Source: Manihot esculenta (Eukaryota > Streptophyta > Magnoliopsida > Malpighiales > Euphorbiaceae). Taken from it: a DNA stretch of 64,000 nucleotides. Below the pieces are notes generated by a model. The model saw only the letters and a list, made by a program, of their open reading frames with translations, was not told the DNA's origin and did no database searches. A program made the position numbers and the translations under genes. Shown here piece by piece: positions 45,095 through 56,960 of this stretch. The stretch's first letter is position 1. Each line of letters begins with the position of its first letter. The stretch is from NCBI RefSeq assembly GCF_001659605.2, contig NC_035167.2, forward strand, positions 5,891,734 to 5,955,733, in the 5' to 3' direction.

Positions 45095-48000
45095 ATGTCA
45101 AGGAGGCCAGGAAATCCCACAAGACGCTTATCTGACGGTGGAAGCCTCCCTTCTGGTGGATCTGTACAGTCGAAATCACGTTCGTCGCCTTTACTCTCTA
45201 TTGGTCTTGTGGTTGTGGTAATTTCTATTGATACTCAGCTTTTGTATTTTCAAAATGTAGAATTGTGTACCAGGAAGTTTTATTCCTTTATTAGAGAAGC
45301 AGATGTGAGATGCACTTTAAATTCTCTTTTCATTGCTTGCTGGGAGTCTGTTGTTGATTGTAGATGAAGTGTGGAAAACTACTGATTAAAGTTGCTTTGT
45401 TATTTAATTTCAGGGTGCAATTCTTCTGATCGTATATTGTTACAGTGGCTCAGGTTTGCATCTTTCCTGCAAATTTAATCTTTCTGATAGATGAATTCAT
45501 GATCCCCTCTGTTCGCGAATACATGTCAGGCTATTGTATTTAGTTCAAGTTTCCTACTAGTGCCGTCTCTTTTTCTTGGCATTGAAATGACTTTGAATCT
45601 CTTCTCTGCTTTAGGGAATGAAACAAAACAAAATAAATAAATTGAGTTGAAAATATATTCAATACAGGCAACTGTCTAGTTTAGGTTATCGGGTTTACAT
45701 TTTATGATACCTTCTGTACTGAATATTTTAAGGTTTTTCTGACAGGTAGACGTATTAGTAGAAAAGAAGCTTTCAGCAAACTGGAAGGTAAACTCCAACA
45801 TCCTTATGTTTTAGTCTTCCTTTCTATGGTATTAATCTTTGATACACAGCACGGTGTAATTGAATACATATATGAATATTTTCTGACATAGTTGTTCTTT
45901 GAGCCCTAAAGCCTTATGGGAAATGTAGTGCTGAACCAAATAAATCAGAGAGAAGGAACCATGCATTCCACCCAAACTAGATCGGGATTGAGTTGTACTT
46001 CTATTTCAACAGAATATAATCTCTTTTATACATGGAGCATAAAAAAAAAAGCTCTGTTGTTTTGAGATTTGGGATTTTTGTGGTGGGTTTCTCTTTAGCT
46101 ATTTGTTGATACTTTTGATCTTGTTCTCTCAGGAATTATTTCATTTGCTTCCATTTACTGTAAAGTGTGAACAAAACTTTTTCTGGGAAATTTAGTTCGT
46201 GGAAAGCTCAGCTAAGCTCTATCCATTGAATAGAGGGTTTCATTTTTGTCAAGGCATTCTTTTATTTGGATATTAGCCCTTGTAATGCAAATAATCAGAT
46301 ACTAAAAAAATTCAGATCTAATAGTTAAAATGCGACTTTACTGACATTATTTTTTCTTGAATCTGCAATTCTTATAGGAATCATTGGGCTGTTGTTACAT
46401 GAATGTTTTTTGTACTCAGTTTGGTTCATGTTGTATAAATCTAAACTTATCAAGTCCCAAAGGATGTAGCTATGGTAACAAAGGGCTAGCACCCTGTTTT
46501 TGATTTATTATTGTAGAATTGTGTGCATACGGTTTTAGCATCCTTGTCTTGCATGATGCAACTAATTGAACTGGCAGGCTTATGGTAGAAACACAATAAA
46601 TATATTGCTACACTGCTACTACCTGGATTTGCAAATTTATCTTCAATGTTAATAATTTATTTGAAGATTAGGAGTGAACAAAAATGTACATTATAGCTCT
46701 GTCAATGGTAATGGGAAGCATTTTTATGTTCTTTTCACCTAATATTATAGCTATGATATTATAAAGAATTCAACAATCTGAATATTTGTCTGCAATTGCA
46801 GGCACTGGCTCATGCACAGTAGAAGTTCAAAGAGCAATACCTATTCTGAAGAAAACTTATGGTAATGGCATGCATAAAGTATTGCACGTAGGTCCTGACA
46901 CTTGTTCTGTAGTACTGAAATTGTTGAAACAAGAAGAAACAGAAGCCTGGGGTGTGGAACCATATGACTTGGATGATGTGGATGCCAAGTGCAAGAGTTT
47001 TGTGCGCAGAGGCTTTGTGCGTGCTGCGGATATCAAGTTTCCCCTGCCTTACCGGCCAAATTCATTTTCTCTTGTTATAATTTCAGATGCATTGGATTAC
47101 TTGACTCCAAGATATCTCAACAAAACTCTTCCTGAATTGGCAAGGGTGTCTTCTGGTGGTGTTGTTATATTTTCTGGTAATATCCCATGATGTTTATGTT
47201 GTCAGTCTTTTGTCCATGTGTTCCTTCACGAGCAAGAAATCATTAAGAAAATGGATCTGATCTTGAATATTTTAGCTGCTGTCCGAAATTAGTTTCATCA
47301 TCATGTTTAGACACAGAGGGTGTAGAATCAATTTATGCTGCTTTATTAACTTGTCATCAGTCAGATTATACAAAGAAGAGTAATTTATAATATTGCCCCT
47401 AAGGTTTAAGAAAATCTACAGCTTAGTCCTTGCCATTTTAATGAGAAATAATTTAGTTCCTAAAAAAATTTACTATTAGATTATAACAATTTAGTCCTTT
47501 GAATTTCATTTCTTATAACAATTTAGTTCCTTTGGTTTTAATAATTTATAACAATTTAATCCTTATAGTTTTAATATTTGAAACAATTTAGTCCCTTTAA
47601 TTTGAGTTGACTTTATCTATTTATGATTGATTACGGTAAATTTAATAGGACTATTTTGTTGATAAAATAAAAACTCAGGATTAAATTGTTTACTTTTAAA
47701 AAAGCAGGGACTAAGTTGTGGGTTTTGGTAAACCTCAGGGACTGTACTGTAAATTACCCTATAAAGAAAGATAAATAGAAGCTACTGGTCCTTTTTCTCT
47801 TACAGTCATAGTGCTTGCAATTTTTTATGTAGGAATATCTAAATATATCTCTTTTCCTTGAATTTGCATCTGTTTGTCAAAATCTAAAATCACAGAGAAA
47901 TAGTTGATCTTTTGGCTTTTGATAGCTGATTTTTGTTTCCTCTTGTAGGCTATCCAGGTCAGAATAAAGCAAAGGTTGCTGAATTATCTAAGTTCGGCCG

Positions 48001-48597
48001 CTCAGTGAGTAGCCATTATTTGTCATACCTTTAAATTTATTCTGGAGTCACTTTTCTTCATTTTTTTTATTTATATTTCATGAGATTTACATGCCATAAT
48101 GGCAATTTAACCGATTACAAGCGGCTTGACATGAGGCGACATCTTAGAACATAGTATATGCTATCAAGATCGGTTTACCCTTGGGTCTTAGATGAGGTGC
48201 TAATGCCTCATCACAGTTGTTTCGTGTAATTCGATGATTTCTGATGCCATTATCTTATGTTCTCTTTGCAGCAAGATGCTGCTCAAGTGAAAAACCTAAT
48301 GACAAGCATGATACTGGATTTGCAATTTGCAATTTGCAATTCAGTATCAAGATCTAGATTTCTATATTGGCATAGCTTTTACTCATCAATCTTTGTTTTA
48401 TACACACAAGGTATGTTTCAGAAGAATGACTTTAAGTTACTGTTTTGAAGGCAAAATTTCGGAGCTCGACATGGTGGATAAGGTATTTTCTTCAGAATAG
48501 CTTAGAAGTGAATGAAGCTGCTTCAAAGAAGTTTGAGCAGGCTTTAGTAAAAAGGTCATATAAGCTGCTCTGCCAAGTTTTCCATCTCAAGTCATAA
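45095..48597 (+). CDS. CGR2/CGR3: Golgi pectin methyltransferase, CGR2/CGR3 family
   Basis: Six exons, 45095-45217, 45414-45453, 45746-45787, 46802-47176, 47949-48004 and 48451-48597, join in frame into 260 residues, the usual family length. All introns have GT and AG ends. Residues 1-30 are a short basic cytosolic tail. Residues 31-52 (SPLLSIGLVVV onward) form one membrane anchor, giving a type II protein. Then comes a lumenal methyltransferase-like domain with VLHVGPDTCSVV at 95-106 (likely SAM-binding loop), GVEPYDLDD, and FSLVIISDALDYL. The C-terminus ends FHLKS. Arabidopsis CGR2 and CGR3 methyl-esterify homogalacturonan in the Golgi and affect wall growth; the same role is inferred here. 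The frame is intact, so this is probably a live gene. Which of the two paralogues it matches I cannot say. Confidence 0.92.
47378..47759. mobile_element. Small inverted-repeat transposon in intron 4 of the CGR2/3-like gene
   Basis: The left end GAGTAATTTATAATATTGCC and the right end, read in reverse (GGGTAATTTACAGTACAGTC), match over about 30 bases, through CCTAAGGTTT/CCTGAGGTTT. The interior repeats AATTTAGTCC-type words. Flanks (TATACAAAGAA and TATAAAGAAAG) look like a decayed target duplication. It resembles the ends of the Mutator-like element at 27998. Confidence 0.65.
48272..48410 (+). other. Possible cassette exon in intron 5 of the CGR2/3-like gene
   Basis: CTCTTTGCAG precedes it and ACAAG|GTATGTTT follows, both strong splice signals. 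The 139 bases are open in the incoming frame but are not a multiple of three. Including them would shift the last exon to a stop after about 16 codons and remove the conserved WWIRYF...FHLKS end. Confidence 0.35.
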
Positions 48598-49473
48598 TTG
48601 AGAATCGCTACATCTGCTTCTTGGCAAAAACAAAGCCAATAAGCACCTTAAGCTCCAATAGGGTAAATTATTTTGTGGAATCACATTTGCTTTGTGTTTT
48701 TTTTTTTTTTTAATTTTTTTTATCATAATACAATAAATCTTTTGATAATTTATTTACTTTTGAAATGAACCTACCGAATTTGGTTTCTGAAATTCTTTCA
48801 TATTTTTAAGCACCCCAACTGTAATGATATTTCTGTTAGTACGTTTGTTAACATAATAATATTGTTGAAAATGTGTTATCAGTTATTTATACAAAAATAA
48901 TAAATCATGACTATTAATATTATTTAATAAAACCATACTTTATAATTTTTTATTAATTATAATAACTATATGATTATTTAAAATTTGACCTCCATAATTA
49001 ATCCTACATCTGCCAAAGGATTTGATCAACTGAAGGGTTTTACATTATTTTGGTATTAATTTAGTTGTAATTCAATTTTAGTTTGTCCAATTTATTAATT
49101 AAATTCAATGATTATATTTTTAAAGAAGTGTTTTTTTTTTATTCAGAATTAAATCAAACTCAAATCAATATAATTTGTTCAAAAAAATTTTCATTAGATT
49201 TAAACGTGACCAAATTAATGTTAAATGAGCTTGAATTAATAAAAGCTTGACATTTTTTGGATCTATTAATAAAAATTAATTTTTTAGGGAGATTTACTTT
49301 AATCTCTAAGTATTACTATTATTAACAATGCAGTTTATATATTTTTATAAATCTATTAAAATGTTCTTATTTTTTATTTTCGTCAACAAAATAGTTTTTA
49401 TATTTATTTCAACAATTAAAAATATAGCAAAAAATTAAATTATTCCTTTTTTTTCTTCATTTTCCTCCTTTTT
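48598..49473. other. 3' flank of the CGR2/3-like gene, AT-rich
   Basis: It contains the probable 3' untranslated region (AATAAATC at 48731 is a possible poly(A) signal) and then AT-rich DNA. From about 49286 it pairs as an inverted repeat with 52000-52110. Confidence 0.5.
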
Positions 49474-51692
49474 TGTAACAGCCCGAAAACCGAACTGCTA
49501 CCGGCACTATGATCCAGATCGACTTAAGGTCGCCGGGACCCGTAGTAAGCCTGCTATACTGTCTGTGTATCTGTGAAATCCCATACATGATCATACTGTT
49601 TCTATGTAAACATACAACTGTTCTTTCCTCCAGGGCTTAACCTGTGCATGCACTGTATCTCTACTATTATATCTTCATTCTAGGCGGAGATTCCTCATAT
49701 TGTTAAGCCTGGTTTTCTCATAAACATACAACTCATAAACATACACTGCAAATAAAATACTGATCATGTGAATACACAAAGGGATTACAACTCTTATAAG
49801 TCAAGCACAAGTCTATACACTGTACACTATCTCTTATCTCTTTACAATGACATGTCCACACTATCTATTACATAACTCTTCTTCTTCCATACTCTGCTGA
49901 ACTCCCCTCGGAACTCTGAACCTGCACAACTGGGATTAGGGGAGAGGGATGAGCTCTACAAGCCCAATGAGTAGAACTATAAAACATGGTATTAAAACAT
50001 GGTATTAAAACATAATCTCATGGAATGCATCATATCACAGACATTTCATCTCAAGGATAACATGACCACCAAAATTCTCACTGGGAGGATGCCTGGCCTA
50101 GCCAGGTCTTACAACCTCAATTTGCCTGGCCCGGTCAGGTCTTATAAACTCTGCTTGCCTGGCCCAGCCAGGTCTTACGATAATCTGCTGCCTGGCCTAG
50201 CCAGGTCTTACCTACAGAAGGCTGCCTGGCCCGGCCAGGTCTTACACAGAGCTAGAGCTATTGGGGTCGCCTTGGTCCATCCATCTCATCATATACATCG
50301 TATTATGCAATGCAATGCGCCATATTCGTGAAACTAGTGCAATCAACCTACTATAGTCATCATGATGCATGCAACATGCTAAACGCAGTTTAGTTCGGAA
50401 AAGAGAAGTTTCACTCACCTCTGGTAAACTCTGAACTAACTCTGCAGGTTCCTGATGCAGTACTCACTGCTGACTTCCCTGATTCCTCTGGTCCGTTCCT
50501 ACACAGGTGGACTCAAATGAGGGACCAACCTAACGCAAGAACATCGCTAAGAAACTCCCCAAAAGACCTCTAAAAGATCCTAAACCAATCACATAAAACA
50601 TGCAAAAGAAAGCTGGACAGGGCACTTTCGGCGGCATGTTCGGCGGCCGAAACCCCTCTCTAGAGACGAAACTCATGCATGTTCGGCGGCACCTTCGGCA
50701 GTCGAAAGTCTCGTCCAGAGACGAACCTCAACCTTCGGCGGCACTTTCGGCGGCCGAACCTTGCCTTCAGAGATGAAAGTCCAAATGTTCGGGGGCAAGC
50801 TTTGGCAGTCGAAACTGCCTCCACAAGGGGTTCGGCGGCCGAACCTTCCTTCGGCGGCCGAACCTTCCTTCGGCGGCCGAACCTGGCTTTGTCCAGAGGA
50901 CAGAACCCTGCTCTGTTTCATGCAAACTTAACACCAAACGTACCCAACATGTATATCAACTACTCCCAACTAGCACATACCATAAAAACATGCATAAAAG
51001 GGCCTAAACCTCACTTAGAACCCAAAGAAACACATATTACAACACTTACACATGCTTATACACAAACATCTCCACAAAACCTCACCTAAACCTACTCATG
51101 CATACTACCCATACAACTTCCATAAAACCTTCAAAAATCATCAAAGAAACTCAGGATCAACTCTTACCTCCTAAAGAACTTGAGGATGAGTGATCCTAAC
51201 GTGGAGATGTGAAGATCTTAGCTCTCCAAGCTCCAAGCTCCAAGCTTCAAAACTTAGGTCTTTTGCTCAAAACCTTCAACACACACTAAAATCCTTAAAA
51301 ACCTTGCAAGATTTGGTGAAAAACATGAAAAACATGAAAGTCAACTTGGAGAAGGCTTGGGCTCACCTCTGGCTGCAAGTGGAAGAGAAATATCTTCTCT
51401 CCACCGACCCTTGGCCCTTTTATAGGTGGCTGGCCAGACCACCTTCGGCAGCCGAAGGAGAACCCGAAACCATGCAATGTTCGGCGGCCGAAAGTGACCT
51501 TCGGCGGCCAAACCTTTGCATTTCTCCCTTGTTACTTTTCTTTCAAAACTCATTTCCTTTAACACTTTACAACATTCAAAACCCTTAAAAACACACATGA
51601 AAACAGATGTCTTACCCTTCTCGAGGGTTCCGACACTCGAGATTCCACCGGTCTACAGGAAGTCCGATGCCGGACTCAAGCCGGGTATTACA
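49474..51692 (-). mobile_element. Solo LTR L (minus strand)
   Basis: A complete LTR of the A family, 2219 bp: TGTAATACCCGG at 51692 and CGGGCTGTTACA at 49474 on the minus strand. TTTTT lies on both sides (49469-49473, 51693-51697), which fits a target duplication but is weak because the site is T-rich. A unit GCCTGGCC-AGCCAGGTCTTA occurs five times at 50090-50246. Dyads at 51480 and 51500 are 20 apart. Confidence 0.9.
50090..50246. repeat. Five-copy LTR minisatellite in L
   Basis: CCTGGCCTAGCCAGGTCTTA-type units, self-complementary in their CCTGG/CCAGG parts, recur about every 30 bases. This is the highest copy number at this LTR position in the window. Confidence 0.85.
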
Positions 51693-52830
51693 TTTTTGTT
51701 CTTTTTCTTCTTTATCGATTTTTTCTCTCCTTCTTTGGTTCTTTTTCTTTGATTTTTCTTTGATTTTTTTTTATTCTTCTTGTTTAAAGAGGAATAGGAG
51801 GAGAAGGCTCTTCTTCTTTTTTAGCAGTAAAGATAAAAATATTTTAATAGATTTCTGAAAATATAGAGACTGATTTGTTAATAATAACAAGATCCAAGAA
51901 CTAAATAAGAGGTTTTATTTAGGGCAAAATTGGATTTTAAAAATTTTCACTCTCATCATTTATCTATTTTTAACGGAAAAGAAGACGGAATGATTATTTC
52001 GTTAATAGAGAGAAAAAATATGAATATTTTAATAGATTTCTAAAAATATAAGGACTGACTTATTAATAATGACAATATCCGGAGATTAAATAATAAATTC
52101 TTTTTTATTCATTTAACAAATGCATTAAGTTTAACTAGACTCATTAATTAGACTCACGAGTTTATCTGACACTCAGACTTAATTAGAAACTTGTAAAATA
52201 TATTCATGAGTTGACTTATCTATAAAAACATTTATATTTGGCATTTTAGTTATAAAATTGTAACTATATTTATAATTTATTTTAGCTTTTTTTTAAAAAA
52301 TAATGTATTATTTAAAAATATGTAAAATGTATTTATTTAATATAATTGTTTATAATTTAAATATAAATTCTAACAAAAATAAAGTTAATTTAGAATATTA
52401 GATAATAAATGTAAAGATTTATTAATTGATTATTTTAATATTATATCAATTTAGATATTATTTATTATCAAAATTTATTTTAAGAGATTATTTAAAGTTT
52501 TTAATTTAAAATTTTCAAATTTGGATCAATTTAACTTTTATAGATTTATTGTAATATTATTTTATTTTTTGATCCAAGTAATTTTATTTTTGTTATTATT
52601 AAATTTGAAAGTAATAGTTATTAAAAATATTTAAGTGATATATCAATCAATGTAGGGATGAGTGGTAAGGTATCTCTTTTAAGCAGAGCAAATAGAGTAA
52701 ATACTCGCTTTTTGAATAAAATTTAAATTGTTTTTAAGTATTTGATAAAGACTTTTCTTTATTTCAGTGTATGATTTTACAATATAAAATTTAAAAATAG
52801 AGACCTGTAAAATAAAGAAAATGGGTCAAT

Positions 52831-52886
52831 AGTCTATCAGAACAGAAATATCCAAAATAGTCTATCAGAACAGAAATATCCAAAAG
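52831..52886. repeat. 28-bp tandem duplication
   Basis: AGTCTATCAGAACAGAAATA with its following bases appears twice head to tail. Confidence 0.88.
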
Positions 52887-53339
52887 AGACCTTTCAACGC
52901 TTATGTTAGATTTGAGAACTTTTAGAGTTAAACTTTAATAATAGGAGATGCAGAGTGAAAACAATGGAGAATAGAAGAGAACGAAGCTGAAGAAAGGGGA
53001 GGAGAGGGGAGGGGAGGCCTCCTATCAAGGTCTGTTGGACCTACCAAAAAGGAACCCTCCTATACTTTATTTTTTATGGAGATGTGAGAATATACTTTGG
53101 TATATTATTTAGTAGCACTTATTTTTTAGATAAAATTAATTTTATAATTTTATATGCTATCAAATGTCCTTATTTCGTAGTGACATCAGTTGAGCCAAAT
53201 GACTTTGTGTAAATCGGACTAAGAGAATATATTTTGTACTTATAAAATTGAGAAAATTTTTAATGAATTATTTTTACCAATGTCATATGAAATAGTTTTG
53301 TTTTTGCTTGTGAAGGTCTTATCATTAGAGATCCTACAC

Positions 53340-53650
53340 TAATAATATTTCTTTTGAAAGATTTGACCTTGACAGTCTTCTTTTTGGAAGGTCTGATCTT
53401 GATGGTCTGCTCTTTCAATCCTGAGTTATCCTTTGGGTCTTGTCTTTTTAGTCTTGCCCTTTTGGGTCTTGTTCTTTCGACCTTATCCTTTTGAGCCTTG
53501 CCCTTTCGGGTCTTGTCCTTCCGACTTTTCTATTTGAAATCTTCCTTTTTGAGACCTTCCTCTTTGAGATTTTCCTTTTTTGATGGAGACCTTCCCTTTT
53601 AGGACCTTCCTTTTTAAGGAAGGCCTTCTTCTTTGAGGTCTTCCTTTTTG
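53340..53650. repeat. Degenerate CCTTTT/GGTCTTG repeats
   Basis: Words such as TTTTGGGTCTTG, CTTTCGGGTCTTGTCC and TTTGAGGTCTTCC recur at irregular spacing of about 15-25 bases. Confidence 0.7.
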
Positions 53651-54229
53651 AGGAAGATATTCTCTTTTTGTGTCTTTTATTAAATTTTAAGCAATTGCAT
53701 GAAGTATTTTTAGACCTATAAATCCCCTATACAATTTTTTTATAGGACCTATTGACCTTATTTTATATTTTGAGCTCTTTTAGACGTATTAGTCTTACTT
53801 TATTTTTTGAGCTCTTTCATTGAACTTTTATAGACTTATTGGTTTTAGATTTTATTAAGAGCAATATGATTTAGATTTCATGTTATTTTTTTTATCCCTT
53901 CTTTTCAATTTTTGCTTGTTAGAGATTTATACTTAGCTTTATACTAGGCTTGACTTTTTGGTAAACATACTTAGCCCTGTTATTTATATAAAGTCTTAGT
54001 GTCTCATAGAGGTCAGACACGTCATTTATGACTTTGCTTGGCCCTAATAACCTGTCGAGTTGGTGAGATTGAAGGTTTGTATAAATGAACGAGTAAATAA
54101 GTAATCTTATAATAAGCAATTGATCGCAAAGACAATGTTTTCTTGCCCTGATTGGTTATATGGGTTTTTCGATCTGGCTTACGTGTTTGATGAAATGACT
54201 CACCCTTATTTAAGTTATTGACTTGATTA

Positions 54230-54590
54230 ATTTTGAGTTTGTTAGCCTTGAGTTGTCCTCCAAGCTTCTTAATTCTTCAATGTCTTCCGGGCTCGTTAGC
54301 GCTTGATAGTATATCGAGCTCTTTGGCTCTACATTGCTTCTTGGGCTCTTTAGCCTTATGTCATTTTCCAAGCTCTTTGGCTCTCCATTGTTTTTAAGGC
54401 TCTTTAGCCCTAAATCAATTAGCCTCACTCATATTCGGGTACATTGGCATTACTGACGCTACCAGGCTTAATAGTCTCGGTCGGTATACAAGAACATCGG
54501 CTTTACTGGTGCTTCTAGGCTTATTAGCCTCACTCGGTATTCAGGCACATGGCCTTGAGTTTGCGTTTTGGGCTTTTTAGTCCTCCTCTT
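54230..54590. repeat. Degenerate GGCTCTTTAGCC repeats
   Basis: AAGCTCTTTGGCTC, GGGCTCTTTAGCC, GGCTTATTAGCC and relatives recur about every 20-30 bases, as in the LTRs of some large plant retroelements; no ends were found. Confidence 0.6.
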
Positions 54591-55359
54591 GCTTTTAAAA
54601 CTTATCAGCAAAATAAAAAATTGCACAACACATATGTAACGAGAATACTCATTATAGATTAAATAATATATATCAATAAATAATGTGTCGCATAAGACAT
54701 TTAGTTTTATATTTCAAATAAATATAAATATTAAATCTTACTAACGGTATTAGTCTGTTCTTTCAAGAAAGATAATAAATAACATTTAGCTGGTATAAAC
54801 TTAATTAAGAATTAAAGTGCATAGCCATATGCATAAGAGCCACTTGGAAGGCTAAAGGCAATATTAAAATACATGAGCTCACAATAAACACACTCTCAAT
54901 AAATTCAAATATCTAATCACCTACTATTCATGATAGTTAATTTCTAACGTGATGAAGTAAAATCAAGACTATGATTTAATATGCCTATAATCAGAGAGAG
55001 ACTTTCGATTTTACACTTTAGATTATAGAAGGAAGGCCAAAAACCAATATTATTTTTTAGGAAAAAATACACTTTAGTTACTTGTATTTTCACACTTTTG
55101 TACTTTAGTGACTAAAATAACTTGTGTTGCATTTCAGGGTCTAAACTTTCACACTATTAGTAGTTTGAAGATTCGGTGGCTAACAAAATTAAATATGCTG
55201 ACATAGTATACTGACATCATTGCCACATCATCAACCTTTCTCTTGTATGACTTAAGTGCAAAAGTTTAAAAATATAAGTTTTTGAATTGCAAATAAAATA
55301 AATTTTCAATCCTTAATGGTAAAAGTGTATAACTTTTAAAATGCATGGAGAAAAAAGGA

Positions 55360-55440
55360 AATAGGGAAGAGAGAGAGAAAGAGAGAGGGAGAGAGGAGAG
55401 AGAGAGAGAAACATAGTGAGATAGAGAGGAAGGAGAGATA
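55360..55440. repeat. GA-rich microsatellite
   Basis: A run of GAGAGA with few interruptions, followed by a CTCTCT counterpart near 55457-55475 that could pair with it. Confidence 0.85.
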
Positions 55441-55561
55441 ATTGCAAGAGAGAAAGTCTCTCTCTCCTCTTATATCTCTTTATCTCACTTTGTTTTTCTG
55501 TAAAAAATTTTAATTTACTCCTTTGAATAAATGTTAGGAGAAGATAGTTGAATAGAAAAAC

Positions 55562-56960
55562 TATAACGACCTAGAAATCGGACCGGTACCAGCGCTAGGG
55601 TTCAGGTCGACTTAAAGTCGCCGGAGACCGTAGCAAGCTTACTATATATCCTGTTATACTGGATATATTCCCATATATGATTTTAAAAATATACAAAAAT
55701 ATTTCCATTTCATGAACCAAAACTCGACCTGCATACAAACATAACTAAAAACATAAATCCATACTATAGCGTTCATTAAATGCTTTAGTATGGTCATCAA
55801 TACATGCTTCGTTTTGGTTCAATCATAACTTAAACTTTAAAACTTTTACATAATAAGATTATGAATAAAGGATTATAAAAGAAAAAATTTGGGTAAAGCA
55901 CAATTCTAAACCACAAAAGATTACATGTCCACAACTATAACTATCACATTAGAACTATATCATAAGACACTGCTGACTTCTCGATCTAGCTCTAGTCCTG
56001 CAAATCTGGGGTTAGGGGGAAAATGATAAGTTACAAGAGTCTAGTAAACAGAAATATAATCATAAAATAGTTTAATAAAATACATGATCGTATGAATGCG
56101 TCACAACACAAACAATTCACATCAAGATGGACTTGTCACAGTAAGACTCAATAATTCCAATAGTGCCCGACCTACAACGGGTACTCCTCAGAACTTTCTC
56201 TTAAACATAACATAACATATCCAATAATGCTAGGGATATAGAATGGGCAATCCTGGTCTTTCCATATCTATTATAACATATCATAACATGTTCGAGGACT
56301 AGTGGATCTTCCAACATCCATCCACAACAATAATTACTTATGCAATGCATCATATTCATGAACTCTAATGCAAAACAACCTAATCATATATACATGAGAT
56401 TCGTGATGCATGAGTATACTTAAAACGTTTGGTTTCTTTAAAATAATAATTTAGTTTAGTTCTACATACCTCTGACTGATGCAAGCTTAGCTCCAAAGCA
56501 GTTATCTCACTGCTGGCCTCTACGATCTTCCAAGTCCGATCCTATACAGATGAACTTAAATGTGAGACCAAATATAACTTTTATAACTCTTGAAACTTCC
56601 CCAAGAAATTTCTAAAAATATATAAGAAAACATGTGAAAAATGGGTTGAAAACGGCTAGACAAAGGACTTTTGGCGGCAATTTCAGCAGCCTAAAGTCTC
56701 TTTATATATCCGAAGCTCAAACCTTTGGAGGTAGGTTAGATGGCCAAAAAGCAGTCTTCACAAGCAGGTTCGGCGGTCGAACCTGACTTCCGCGGTCGAA
56801 TCTAAGTTATTCTGCAATGCAAAACCTGATTCTGTCTCAGCCAGCAGCCACCAAAATGCGATTAAAATCTACATGCAACAGCTCAAAAAAAGCATGCATA
56901 TACAATTTAAAACACAAAGAATTACTTAAAACTAACCTAAATTTTAACATGCATCAACAA
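55562..56960 (-). repeat. Truncated, old LTR M (minus strand)
   Basis: It starts with TATAACGACC, a decayed form of the LTR end, and follows the family order up to the dyad array and beyond. Dyads survive only partly (GTTCGGCGGTCGAAC at about 56767). It is cut at 56960, where the LTR of element O begins. The rest should lie to the right of the window if O inserted into it. Confidence 0.82.

Larger units (their letters stand above)
51698..55561. other. Intergenic, AT-rich and low-complexity DNA
   Basis: No supported gene. The stretch contains a 28-bp tandem duplication (52831-52886), a G-rich patch (52996-53018), pyrimidine-rich degenerate repeats (53340-53650 and 54230-54590) and a GA microsatellite (55360-55440). 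Confidence 0.6.

Noticed and set aside
46786..47190. 134-residue frame as a complete gene
   Set aside because: It is exon 4 of the CGR2/3-like gene with a few intron codons at each end.
48257..48448. 63-residue frame as a separate small gene
   Set aside because: It lies within intron 5 of the CGR2/3-like gene and overlaps the possible cassette exon.
53919..54428. Minus-strand frames of 66 and 72 residues
   Set aside because: They come from degenerate low-complexity repeats (SLEN/LKS patterns), without a recognisable family.
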